A stretch of DNA of 64,000 nt, taken from contig MKUP01000025.1 of the NCBI GenBank assembly GCA_001898625.1, positions 308,109 to 372,108 on the forward strand, given 5' to 3'. Source of the stretch: Burkholderiales bacterium 67-32. Its GTDB lineage: Bacteria; Pseudomonadota; Gammaproteobacteria; Burkholderiales; Burkholderiaceae_B. Numbering within the stretch: the stretch's first letter is position 1; each line of letters opens with the position of its first letter. A program made the translations under genes and the position numbers. Positions 1-6,945 of this stretch are shown here, piece by piece. The notes beneath the pieces are model-generated. The model ran no database searches, was not told where the DNA came from, and was given only the letters and a program-made list of their open reading frames with translations.

Positions 1-4
1 TCTT

Positions 5-472
5 CTAGAGCGTGTCGAACCGGCGCGCGATCTTTTCCAGGGCTTGGCGGGTGATGCGCAGCTCCTGCGCGGTCAGGTCGTCCAGCAGACTGGCCTCGAT
101 CTCCATGCTCTTCGCCACGATCCGCTCGGCCAGGGCGCGCCCCTGCCGCGTCAGACGGATGGACTTCGCGCGGCGATCCTCTTGCGCCGTTTCCCATTCG
201 ATCAGGCCCAGCTCGCGCAACCGCGACAGGATGCGGACCAGCGACGACTTCTCCAGCGACAGCGTCTCCGCCAGGTCCTTCTGGCGCACCACCGGCTCGC
301 TGGATTCATACAAGGCCAGCAGCGGCGCGCGCGTGGCGTCCGTAAGCCCCATTTCCCGGAAATGCTGATCGACCGCCTTGCGCCACTTGCGGTAGACCGC
401 GCCGACCAACCGTCCGAAGCGGGCCCGGACGTGTTCGTCGAGCTGCGGCGGGGTCACTGATTTAGGTTGCAT
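5..472 (-). CDS. MarR family transcriptional regulator
   Basis: A 155-residue winged-helix repressor of the MarR family; its ligand is unknown. The HTH lies at about residues 60-95 (QKDLAETLSLEKSSLV) and the wing shows the family's DRRAKSIRLT. Flanking helices supply the dimer interface. It is divergent from an acetyltransferase gene, and the start codon and first codons lie inside one arm of a perfect 20-bp inverted repeat, so autorepression is likely. The stop codon falls at the very edge of the window but the gene is complete. Confidence 0.9.
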   Translation of the reverse strand: MQPKSVTPPQLDEHVRARFGRLVGAVYRKWRKAVDQHFREMGLTDATRAPLLALYESSEPVVRQKDLAETLSLEKSSLVRILSRLRELGLIEWETAQEDRRAKSIRLTRQGRALAERIVAKSMEIEASLLDDLTAQELRITRQALEKIARRFDTL

Positions 473-514
473 GCGAACTATTTTCCCAGAAAATTAGTTC
501 GCATGCAACCTAAA
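461..514. promoter_or_regulatory. 20-bp inverted repeat, probable MarR operator
   Basis: Arms at 461-480 and 495-514 are perfect reverse complements, separated by 14 bases. Each arm contains a GCATGC core within GTTGCATGCGAAC, itself nearly palindromic. The left arm covers the MarR start codon and codons 1-4; the right arm lies 23 bases before the first possible start of the acetyltransferase. Placement between divergent genes fits a two-site operator, but the length of the repeat is unusual. Binding is inferred. Confidence 0.6.
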
Positions 515-560
515 TTACGGATACACCGTTTGTTGAATGGCCTTATATTCCGTAGCTCGG

Positions 561-1079
561 ATGACAGCCCCTCTACCCATGTTGATACGCCCTGAACAAC
601 AGCACGACATCGCGGCCATCGAACGCGTGGTCACCCGCGCCTTCGCCACCGCACCGCACACGAGCGGCACCGAAGCGAAAATCGTCGACGCCCTGCGCGA
701 GGCCGGCGCACTGGCCCTTTCGCTGGTGGCGGAAACGGATGGCGAGGTGGTGGGCCATGTGGCTGTTTCCGCCGTCGCGCTTTCAGACGGCTCGACCGGC
801 TGGTACGGCCTCGGCCCCCTTGCCGTGGCGCCCGGACACCAGGGCAAAGGCCTGGGCGGGCAATTGGCCGCGCATGTGCTGGATGCGCTGCGCGAGCGCC
901 ATGCGGCGGGATGCGTGGTGCTGGGCGAGCCCGGATACTACGGCCGGTTCGGGTTCCGGGCCGATCCGGACTTCGTGCTGCCCGGCGTGCCGCCGGAATA
1001 TTTCCAGGTGGTCCGGTTCACGCCTGAGGCGGGTGGAGGAACGGTGGCGTATCACCCGGCCTTCGAGGTCGCCGCCTAG
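561..1079 (+). CDS. GNAT family N-acetyltransferase
   Basis: Acyl-CoA-dependent N-acetyltransferase of the GNAT fold, nearest to the YhbS type; substrate unknown. Motif A is seen as LAVAPGHQGKGLGGQL (pyrophosphate-binding loop) followed by the GEPGYYGRFGF segment typical of this subgroup. The reading frame is open from an ATG at 537; ATGs at 561 and 579 are also possible, and the conserved fold starts at MLIRPEQQ (579). It is divergent from a MarR gene that probably controls it. Its end overlaps the end of the convergent nuclease gene by four bases. Confidence 0.82.
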   Translation: MTAPLPMLIRPEQQHDIAAIERVVTRAFATAPHTSGTEAKIVDALREAGALALSLVAETDGEVVGHVAVSAVALSDGSTGWYGLGPLAVAPGHQGKGLGGQLAAHVLDALRERHAAGCVVLGEPGYYGRFGFRADPDFVLPGVPPEYFQVVRFTPEAGGGTVAYHPAFEVAA

Positions 1080-1612
1080 AGATTGCGGCCCCGCTTCCGG
1101 TACTCCCACGGCGCGACAGGTGCCGGCAAGGCCCACAAGCCACGCCGTCCCGCCTTCGCCTCGCCCTGCAGATCGACCAACGCCCGTTCCGCGGTGAACT
1201 TGGGATAGACCCAGGCGTACCCGTGGCGCAGCATCGTTTCCTGCACGCTGCCATGGCCGCAATCGACATCGCCCAGCGTGCGGCCGTAGCGATCCCTGCC
1301 ATGGCGCGACAACCGGGCCGGCGTGCCCACCGGACACAACGCCCGCAGGAAATCACGCGAGGCGATCCCGCCGGCCTGGCCGATTTCCGGCGCATCGATC
1401 CGCTCCAGGCGCACCGGCATGCTTTTCTTCTGCGAGGGACATTGCAGGCGCATCGTGTCGCCATCGTGGACGGACGCAACGGTACAGACCTGGGCCAGGG
1501 CGGCGCCTGGCAGGGCAAGCGCGAAAGCGAACGCGATTTGCCGGACGATGGGAGCTGCGGACTGCGAAGGGAAATGCGCGGGGGGATTCGAAAAATAACG
1601 AGAGGACATCAA
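1076..1612 (-). CDS. Thermonuclease (SNase) family protein, secreted
   Basis: Staphylococcal-nuclease-like phosphodiesterase of 178 residues. A signal peptide (hydrophobic stretch ending in GAALAQ, about residues 25-41) points to the periplasm or outside. The catalytic pattern is present: HDGDTMRL for the calcium aspartate, VRLERIDAPE with Arg, Asp and Glu, and a downstream DRYGRTLG arginine. WVYPKF and AKAGRRGLW close the OB-fold as in the family. It overlaps the convergent acetyltransferase gene by four bases. A shorter start a few codons in is possible. Confidence 0.87.
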   Translation of the reverse strand: MMSSRYFSNPPAHFPSQSAAPIVRQIAFAFALALPGAALAQVCTVASVHDGDTMRLQCPSQKKSMPVRLERIDAPEIGQAGGIASRDFLRALCPVGTPARLSRHGRDRYGRTLGDVDCGHGSVQETMLRHGYAWVYPKFTAERALVDLQGEAKAGRRGLWALPAPVAPWEYRKRGRNL

Positions 1613-1685
1613 ACGGCGCTGCTTGCGATCGGAATCTTGAGGGCCTCAAGCTTACCAAGGAGAAGGAAACAGCCTCCCATGATCC

Positions 1686-1724
1686 GGCGGCGGGGTGCGG
1701 CCGGCCAGACCACGCCCCGCCGCC
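1686..1724. repeat. Inverted repeat after the tannase-like gene
   Basis: Arms GGCGGCGGGG (1686-1695) and CCCCGCCGCC (1715-1724) with a 19-base loop lie just past the stop of the minus-strand tannase gene. A stable hairpin is expected, but there is no T-run after it, so a factor-independent terminator is not shown. Confidence 0.35.
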
Positions 1725-1731
1725 GCCCGGT

Positions 1732-3588
1732 TCAATCGGCTCCGGCCAGGACCTGATCGACCCAGGCCATCGCCTCCTGCACGTCATAGTTGCCGGCGTG
1801 GCCCTGATCCCATTGCAGGGCGTAATCGACGTCCTTGACCTTGGGATCGTCTTTAAGCGCGCGGCTGAGGTTGTAGGCAACGGTGAAGGACGTATCGCGA
1901 TCCCGCGCGCCCACGCGGATGCGCCAGTGCGGCGTGATGCCGTCGGTCTTGCCGACGTAAGGCAGCGCGTTGATCATCTTGTACTGGTTCAGCAGGAACG
2001 CCCGCTGGGGATTCGCGGCCCAGCTGTAGCCGGTGCTGGCCAGGCCGACCCCGTCCTGCCTGTCGGTGCCGTTGGCGCCGTCGTTGTGGTTCCAGCCGTA
2101 CTCGGTGAAATTGGAATAGACCTGGGCGGCGTTGCCGAACAGGTTCGACTCGCCCCCCGCGTTGTTGACGGTACCCGCGCCGTCGGTGGTCACGGCACCC
2201 GCGGCGGTCGCGCTCTGGCCACTCCGGTCGAACGCCGGGACGGACTTGAGCCGGGCCTGCGTGGCGACGAATTTCATGTACTTCGTCATGTCGAAGAACG
2301 TCACCGTGCCGCCGGCGTCCGTGCCAATGAAGTCGTTCAGATAGTGCAGGGTTCCGCTTCCCCCTCCTACCCCGTTGCCCGCGGCATCCCCGTAGGCGCC
2401 ATAGGCGACGAACGGCTTGCCGGCCTTGACCTGCCGGGTCGCGGCCTGCCTGATCTCGGCCTGGATGGCGGCCAGCATGTTGTCCGTGGTCAACGCCGAA
2501 CCGTCGTCGTTCTTCAAACCCAGACCCGCCTGGTAGGTCTCGAACGCGTTCATCAACACGGCACTGCCGGCGGGATCGGGATTGGAAGCCCGGATCAACG
2601 GGGCACCGCCCGCATCGACGATCTTCCCGGCCAACTGGTCCGCCGACACCAGCGCGCGCGTATCCAGCACGTTGAACATCCATTCATAGGCCTGGTCGGC
2701 GCTGCCCATATCCTGGATCGGGCAGTAGGCCACGATGGCGAAGACATCATCGCCGATCGAACTCTTGCCGTCCTTGTCGATGCCGGCGGCGCCGATGGCC
2801 TGCAAGTAGGGGAAATAGTCCGCGCTGTTGCCCGTGGCGCCGAGCTGCGTGCTCTGCGCACCGCCTCCGCTCGTACCGTTCACCACGATACGGCCGGCGT
2901 CGCCTGGCATGGCGGCATCATTCAGACGCAGATAGCGCACGGCTGCCTTGGCATCGACGATGGCGGCCGGCGCCTTCCCCTGGTAGACGCCGTCCTCGTA
3001 GACGCCTGCCGGAGCGGTGGCGCCGCGGCTGCGCGAGGCGACGTTGATGTACACGAAACCGCGCTTGAGCGCGGCGCCGATCTTGTCCGTGTCGCTGGTG
3101 CTGACATAGGCGCCGCCGCTGACGATGTCCGCGCCCGAATAATTGGTACGCGTGACCGGCGTCGCGGGATCCCAACCTCCCTTGCCCCCCTGGTAGCTGG
3201 CAAGCCAGCCGGAGTTGTTGACATTGAAGAAGATGGGATTGTCCTGCTTGGCAGCGTCGGCCTCGCGCACGAAAATGTTCATGTTCTGGTAGCCGCAGTC
3301 CTGGTTGTCCACCGCGCCGGCGGCCTGCGTGGGCGCCAGCTTCATCGGCTTGCCGACGTAGCAGACCTCCCGGTACCAGCGCACCGGCGTACTCACGCCG
3401 TCGAGCGTGACGGTGATGGTCGTGTAGCCGGCCTTGTCGAAGGCCAGCGAGCTGTCGAATACGCCTGGACCGGCGGCGGCCGGCGGGGTAGGAGTGGTGG
3501 TATCGGTACCGGTGCTCGAACCATCCGAGCCACCGCAGGCAGCAAGTGCCAACAGCACGCAGGTGCTGATCAGGGTGCGCGGGAACAT
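1732..3588 (-). CDS. Subtype B tannase-like alpha/beta hydrolase lipoprotein
   Basis: Probable secreted esterase related to bacterial tannases (gallate esters of tannins), about 618 residues. The N-terminus is a lipoprotein signal (LALAAC, lipobox Cys) followed by a Ser/Thr/Pro linker. The nucleophile motif GTSGGG lies near residue 240, an RVGARDRDTS segment supplies a probable acid, and GHAGNYD near the C-terminus supplies the histidine, matching the tannase triad order. I chose the ATG at 3588 because GGAG lies nine bases before it; an in-frame ATG at 3603 is the alternative. Substrate is inferred from family only. Confidence 0.72.
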   Translation of the reverse strand: MFPRTLISTCVLLALAACGGSDGSSTGTDTTTPTPPAAAGPGVFDSSLAFDKAGYTTITVTLDGVSTPVRWYREVCYVGKPMKLAPTQAAGAVDNQDCGYQNMNIFVREADAAKQDNPIFFNVNNSGWLASYQGGKGGWDPATPVTRTNYSGADIVSGGAYVSTSDTDKIGAALKRGFVYINVASRSRGATAPAGVYEDGVYQGKAPAAIVDAKAAVRYLRLNDAAMPGDAGRIVVNGTSGGGAQSTQLGATGNSADYFPYLQAIGAAGIDKDGKSSIGDDVFAIVAYCPIQDMGSADQAYEWMFNVLDTRALVSADQLAGKIVDAGGAPLIRASNPDPAGSAVLMNAFETYQAGLGLKNDDGSALTTDNMLAAIQAEIRQAATRQVKAGKPFVAYGAYGDAAGNGVGGGSGTLHYLNDFIGTDAGGTVTFFDMTKYMKFVATQARLKSVPAFDRSGQSATAAGAVTTDGAGTVNNAGGESNLFGNAAQVYSNFTEYGWNHNDGANGTDRQDGVGLASTGYSWAANPQRAFLLNQYKMINALPYVGKTDGITPHWRIRVGARDRDTSFTVAYNLSRALKDDPKVKDVDYALQWDQGHAGNYDVQEAMAWVDQVLAGAD

Positions 3589-3617
3589 GTGTGGCGTCTC
3601 CATCCGTTTATGTTTTT

Positions 3618-3650
3618 CACTACGCGAGCCGTGGGTGGGCGTGCGTAGTG
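3618..3650. repeat. Inverted repeat upstream of the tannase-like gene
   Basis: CACTACGC (3618-3625) and GCGTAGTG (3643-3650) are perfect complements 17 bases apart, 15-30 bases before the possible starts of the tannase gene. This could be an operator or mRNA leader hairpin; no regulator is next to it. Confidence 0.35.
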
Positions 3651-3720
3651 CGGACGATTATGTGAGACGGAATCCGGGGCTGGGAGATGCCGGGATGCGC
3701 GACGCGATAGCAACCAGTTA

Positions 3721-3936
3721 TATGGTCCCGTCTTCATCACGGACCGCGGCAAGCCTGCGCATGTGCTGCTGAGCATCGAGGAATACCAGCGGCTGACAAG
3801 GCAGCGTCGCAACATTGCCGATGCGCTGGCCATGCCGGACGTTGCGGACATCGAGCGTCTGCATGCCGCAGATAGCAAACGAACGTTTGGTTATAATCAA
3901 CTTGTGTTCGTGAAGTCTATCAACCTATGTTGGTAA
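3721..3936 (+). pseudogene. Truncated Phd/YefM-type antitoxin remnant
   Basis: In the frame starting at 3724 the sequence reads GPVFITDRGKPAHVLLSIEEY, the hallmark of Phd/YefM antitoxins, then a normal C-terminal tail to a TAA at 3934. The usual N-terminal DNA-binding part (M..FNQDVSRAK) is missing: upstream codons read unrelated residues and no suitable start is seen. No toxin gene of the matching PIN/VapC type follows; an XRE gene starts inside the tail. This looks like a decayed toxin-antitoxin locus. Confidence 0.7.
3876..3897 (+). promoter_or_regulatory. Inverted repeat and -10 box before the XRE gene
   Basis: CAAACG-AA-CGTTTG (3876-3889) is a perfect 6-bp-arm inverted repeat directly before TATAAT (3892-3897). 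Transcription from this -10 would start near 3904, about 23 bases before the XRE start. No good -35 hexamer is seen, so the site may depend on a regulator; the position fits an autoregulatory operator. Confidence 0.45.
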
Positions 3937-4358
3937 CGTCTGCCCGCATGGGCATGGGCAACAACATCAAGCACCTCCGTGCCGCGAAAGGCTGGTCGCA
4001 CGATCGCCTTGGCGCACTCGCGGAAACCAGCGACCAGACGATCGAGATGCTGGAAAAACGCGACAGCACGCGTTCTAAGTACACGCCGGTGATTGCCGCG
4101 GCTTTTGGGATCTCGTTGGAGTCGCTGCTCTCAGCGAGTCTGGACAGCAAGGCCGCCGCAGAAAAGCTGCTCACGTCCATGGCCGCAGGTGCTGCCAAGA
4201 CGGCGATGGTTTGGCCGTTCGAAGAAATTGATGAGGGGAAAGTCCGAGCGTTATCGGAGAGGCAGCGAGTCAAGTTCGAAGCGGCGGTCCTGATCGCAGC
4301 AGCCCAGGCCGGTGTTGACGTAGCGCAAGAAGGGAAAAGCATGGCCACCGCCGCCTGA
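3927..4358 (+). CDS. XRE family helix-turn-helix regulator
   Basis: A 143-residue protein with an N-terminal HTH of the Cro/CI type (IKHLRAAKGWSHDRLGALAE, then TIEMLEKRDS and a PVIAAAFGISLESLL helix), about residues 12-65. The C-terminal half is helical with no recognised domain. Internal ATGs at 3948 and 3954 are alternative starts closer to the HTH. Base composition is visibly lower in GC than the neighbours, and it sits between an antitoxin remnant and a decayed integrase, which suggests horizontally acquired DNA. Its targets are unknown; the inverted repeat just upstream is one candidate. Confidence 0.75.
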   Translation: MLVTSARMGMGNNIKHLRAAKGWSHDRLGALAETSDQTIEMLEKRDSTRSKYTPVIAAAFGISLESLLSASLDSKAAAEKLLTSMAAGAAKTAMVWPFEEIDEGKVRALSERQRVKFEAAVLIAAAQAGVDVAQEGKSMATAA

Positions 4359-4438
4359 ACCGCGCACGCTGGCGCCTAGAAGAGTGGGGAATGTCGTCTA
4401 CGGCGCATTCCCCAAAAAAATATAGGGAAAGTAACAAA

Positions 4439-4861
4439 ATGCGTATTTCTAAACGAATGGTGTCGACTGCCCTTGCGGCAGCTCTGTTGTCCGGCTGTGC
4501 CGGTCGGGCCGCGAATCCCGTGATGGTTCAACAGTACGGAGACCAAGCGAAGAGCTGCCAGGCGCTCGAAATGGATATGTCGTTTATTGAATCGGAAGTC
4601 CAGCGTCTGGTTCCAAAGACAGAGAAAACCGGCTCGAATGTGGCGCTCGGGGTTGCTGGTGCGTTCCTGTTGGTACCTTGGTTCTTCATGGACTTCAGCC
4701 AATCCGAGCAGGTCGAGGTGAATGCCTATCGGCAGCGATACAACCATCTTGCAATGCTCGCCATGGATAAGGGTTGCGCAACGGATCGCAAGCCGATACC
4801 GCCTATGCCGCCGGCGCAGCCTTCGCAACCCCAGCAGCCGGAGCAGCAACCGACCGTGTAG
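4439..4861 (+). CDS. Small lipoprotein with one membrane segment
   Basis: A 140-residue protein with a lipoprotein signal peptide (ALAAALLSGC; lipobox Cys near residue 20). The mature part has a short helical region with paired cysteines (SCQALEMD), then a hydrophobic stretch (VALGVAGAFLLVPWFF) and a proline/glutamine-rich tail. The start at 4439 has AGGGAAAG seven bases upstream; an ATG at 4391 in the same frame has no such site and would spoil the signal. It belongs to a conserved but uncharacterised group; function unknown. Composition is like the neighbouring XRE gene. Confidence 0.7.
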   Translation: MRISKRMVSTALAAALLSGCAGRAANPVMVQQYGDQAKSCQALEMDMSFIESEVQRLVPKTEKTGSNVALGVAGAFLLVPWFFMDFSQSEQVEVNAYRQRYNHLAMLAMDKGCATDRKPIPPMPPAQPSQPQQPEQQPTV

Positions 4862-4903
4862 GGTAGCGCCGTGTCCGCGCTTCGGCCACACATTGGGAAG
4901 GGG

Positions 4904-5038
4904 ATGGACGGATTGATCGGAACCGTGGCAGTGGTCGGCTACATCGCGCTGGTGTGCTTGCCGGCGAGTCAGATGTTGCTGGCGCTCGTGCCCATCGCGA
5001 ACCTGGTTGGCCTGTGGATGCTGGCCGTGAAGCCTTGA
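4904..5038 (+). CDS. Small hydrophobic protein, probable membrane peptide
   Basis: A 44-codon frame whose product is almost wholly hydrophobic, with two likely membrane helices (LIGTVAVVGYIALVCLP and MLLALVPIANLVGLWML). GGGAAGGGG lies immediately before the ATG. A GTG at 4871 would add 11 residues in the same frame. It follows the lipoprotein gene by 42 bases and may be cotranscribed. Not recognised; the reading rests on the ribosome site and composition only. Confidence 0.5.
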   Translation: MDGLIGTVAVVGYIALVCLPASQMLLALVPIANLVGLWMLAVKP

Positions 5039-5339
5039 CCGAAGGTGCAGCAGTAGGGGACAACATAGTGTCGTACCGCGTTCGGGCCGAACACTCATGA
5101 AATGTTGACGATAGAAAGTAAAGACGCCGCAAGACAAGCCGATCGCAGCCGCTCGGCCTGCCCCTCCTGGAACGGCACGGTCCGCGCCCGGCTGTCGGCC
5201 GGCTTCTCCACATCCGGCCAGGGATCATGGTCTACGAAGCACCACTCCCCTATCTTTGCGCGCCGCCAGATCGCGCACAGCAGCGCGATGTCCTACATGA
5301 TCAGATGGACCAAGAAATCGCGCCGGATGGGCGCGAGGT
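5039..5339. other. Intergenic stretch with no recognised gene
   Basis: I see no convincing gene, RNA or repeat here. Reading the minus strand past the integrase remnant gives fragments interrupted by stops. It is plausibly decayed phage or island DNA because it lies between the integrase remnant and the accessory genes. Confidence 0.4.
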
Positions 5340-5412
5340 GGGAGCTCTCCCGGCGCATCTGGCGCATGATCTCTGCGCGCTACGTGTCGCTGCGCTTGCG
5401 ATAGGACGGCAT
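5340..5412 (-). pseudogene. Decayed phage integrase N-terminus
   Basis: From an ATG at 5412 the minus strand reads MPSYRKRSDT, stop, RAEIMRQMRRESS. This matches the opening of tyrosine-type phage integrases (MPSYRKRG-x-TWRAE), with the tryptophan codon TGG changed to TAG (5380-5382). Homology fades after about 24 codons and no catalytic domain is present. It lies 166 bases from the 3' end of tRNA-Leu, where such integrases normally sit, so it is likely the remains of an integrated element. Confidence 0.6.
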
Positions 5413-5552
5413 TGGCGTAATCCCTGGCGGACGATTGGCGTAACAGAATATAGAGAATAGCCAAGACCGCCGGCGACTGTGGGATGGTGTTGGAATGAAA
5501 GGGCCGGCAGGCACCACAAACGCCATAGAGTAGTTGGCGAATGTTGGCGTAA
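5412..5552 (+). repeat. Three TTGGCGTAA direct repeats, possible attachment region
   Basis: The 9-mer TTGGCGTAA occurs at 5412-5420, 5435-5443 and 5544-5552, all in the same orientation, with a variant TTGGCGAAT at 5534-5542. They lie between the integrase remnant and the tRNA 3' end, the usual place for integrase arm-type sites. A second copy of the tRNA 3' end, which would mark the other att site, was not found in the window. Confidence 0.5.
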
Positions 5553-5577
5553 GTGATGCGACGTACCGATATATCCG

Positions 5578-5662
5578 TGGTGCCCGAGGCCGGAATCGAA
5601 CCGGCACGCCTTGCGGCGGGGGATTTTGAGTCCCCTGCGTCTACCAATTTCACCACTCGGGC
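5578..5662 (-). tRNA. tRNA-Leu (anticodon CAA)
   Basis: The minus strand folds as a class II tRNA of 85 bases: acceptor GCCCGAG pairs with CTCGGGC, the anticodon stem GGGGA/TCCCC encloses loop CTCAAAA with anticodon CAA, a variable arm follows, the T-loop is GGTTCGAATCC, and CCA is encoded (5578-5580). It reads UUG codons. tRNA-Leu(CAA) is a known integration site for islands in other bacteria, and a decayed integrase lies just past its 3' end here. Confidence 0.96.
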
Positions 5663-5704
5663 AGGTTCTTCCGGCGCGAAGGGCCGAAAGGAAGGGAGCC
5701 ATAA

Positions 5705-5710
5705 ATTATA
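5705..5710 (-). promoter_or_regulatory. -10 box upstream of tRNA-Leu
   Basis: The minus strand has a perfect TATAAT 42 bases before the tRNA 5' end. No clear -35 hexamer is seen at 16-18 bases. It shares the short gap with the promoter region of the divergent ppiC gene. Confidence 0.4.
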
Positions 5711-5755
5711 CCCGTAATTTGCGGTACTCTGCTTCTTCTTACCAAGGAGCAAATC

Positions 5756-6037
5756 ATGGCCCATGCAAGCGCCCGCCACATCCTGGTCTCCACCGAGGCC
5801 CAGTGCAACGAACTGAAAGCCGCCATCGAAGGCGGCGCCGACTTCGCGCAGGTCGCGCGCGAGCACTCGAGCTGCCCGTCGCGCGCCCAGGGCGGCGATC
5901 TGGGCACCTTCGGCCCCGGCCAGATGGTGCCGGAGTTCGACCGGGTGGTGTTCAGCGCCCCCGTCAACGTCGTCCAGGGCCCGGTCAAGACCCAGTTCGG
6001 CTACCACCTGGTGGAAGTGACCAGCCGCCAGGACTGA
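5756..6037 (+). CDS. ppiC: Parvulin-type peptidyl-prolyl cis-trans isomerase
   Basis: A 93-residue single-domain parvulin, a cytoplasmic prolyl isomerase of the PpiC type with no signal peptide. Family marks are ARHILVST at the start, a GADFAQVAREHSSCPS segment, GGDLGTFGPGQMVPEFD and the closing FGYHLVEV. Length equals that of E. coli PpiC. AAGGAG lies ten bases before the ATG. It is divergent from tRNA-Leu and convergent with the FAH-family gene. No operon partner is seen. Confidence 0.93.
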   Translation: MAHASARHILVSTEAQCNELKAAIEGGADFAQVAREHSSCPSRAQGGDLGTFGPGQMVPEFDRVVFSAPVNVVQGPVKTQFGYHLVEVTSRQD

Positions 6038-6074
6038 CACGCACCGCCCGCGGCCGCGGCTGGGGGCTGGCCCC

Positions 6075-6923
6075 TCAGCCCGCCGCGACGGCCCGCTGTG
6101 TCTGGGTTCCCAGCACGCCGCCGCCCAATGTGACCACGTCACCCGCCTTCAAATAGCGCGGCGGGCGGGCTCCCATCCCCACCCCGGCCGGGGTGCCGGT
6201 GATGATGACGTCGCCAGGTTCCAGCGTCATCACGCGGCTGCACTCGCTGACCAGGCGGGCGCAGGAAAAGATCATGTCGCCGGTATGCCCTGTCTGCCGG
6301 CGTTCGCCATTGAGTTCCAGCCACAGCTCCAGGTCCTGCGGGTCGGGCACTTCGTCCGCCGTGACCAGGTAGGGTCCCAGCGGGCCGAAGCTGTCGAAGC
6401 CCTTGCCCTTGCTCCACTGGCCGCCGCCGCGGTCGATCTGGTATTCGCGTTCGGATACGTCGTTGGCCAGGCAATAGCCGGCCACGTGGCGCAGGGCGTC
6501 GGCCTGGTCTACGGCCCGTGCGCGGCTGCCGATGACGATGCCCAGTTCCACCTCCCAATCGACCCGCGTGCAGCCGGGCGGAATGACGATGTCGTCGTCA
6601 GGGCCCGAAACGCAGCTGGTCCATTTGCAGAACAGCGTGGGTTCGGCCGGAATGGCCATGCCGGCCTCGGCCGCATGGCGTCCGTAGTTCAGGCCGACCG
6701 CGACGAACTTGCCGATGCCGCGCCAGGGCGTGCCCAGCCGCGGCGCCCCCTCCACCACGGGCAGGCGCCGGGGGTCGAGCGCGGCCAGCGCTTGCAGCGT
6801 GGCCGGCGACAGCGTGTCGGGGCCGATGTCGGCCAGGAGGCCGGACAGGTCGCGGATCGCGCCGGCGGCGTCGAGCAGGCCAGGCCGCTCCAGGCCCGGC
6901 GGGCCATATCTGAGTAGTTTCAA
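6075..6923 (-). CDS. Fumarylacetoacetate hydrolase family protein
   Basis: A 282-residue enzyme of the FAH fold that hydrolyses, hydrates or decarboxylates 2-oxo acids with a divalent metal. The metal-binding DWEVELGIVIG, the catalytic NDVSEREYQ and the GDVIITGTPAGVG motif are all present. The start is a TTG at 6923 (giving MKLLRYGPPG, the usual opening) with GGAG upstream. It is the last gene of a seven-gene operon that includes a Rieske dioxygenase, so it probably acts on a late ring-fission product. The exact substrate cannot be read. Confidence 0.85.
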   Translation of the reverse strand: MKLLRYGPPGLERPGLLDAAGAIRDLSGLLADIGPDTLSPATLQALAALDPRRLPVVEGAPRLGTPWRGIGKFVAVGLNYGRHAAEAGMAIPAEPTLFCKWTSCVSGPDDDIVIPPGCTRVDWEVELGIVIGSRARAVDQADALRHVAGYCLANDVSEREYQIDRGGGQWSKGKGFDSFGPLGPYLVTADEVPDPQDLELWLELNGERRQTGHTGDMIFSCARLVSECSRVMTLEPGDVIITGTPAGVGMGARPPRYLKAGDVVTLGGGVLGTQTQRAVAAG

Positions 6924-6945
6924 GGAAACGCTCCGGATGGACGGT

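Noticed and set aside
1798..3648. A 616-codon open frame on the plus strand opposite the tannase-like gene
   Set aside because: It is the antisense shadow of a GC-rich gene: no domain, biased composition, and the minus strand shows a lipoprotein signal and tannase motifs.
4391..4438. An earlier ATG for the small lipoprotein
   Set aside because: It lacks a ribosome site and would add 16 polar residues before the signal peptide; ATG 4439 has AGGGAAAG at good spacing.
3600..5577. A second copy of the tRNA-Leu 3' end as the far att site of an island
   Set aside because: Looked for the last 20-30 bases of the tRNA in the region and found no convincing repeat; the other end is lost or outside the window.
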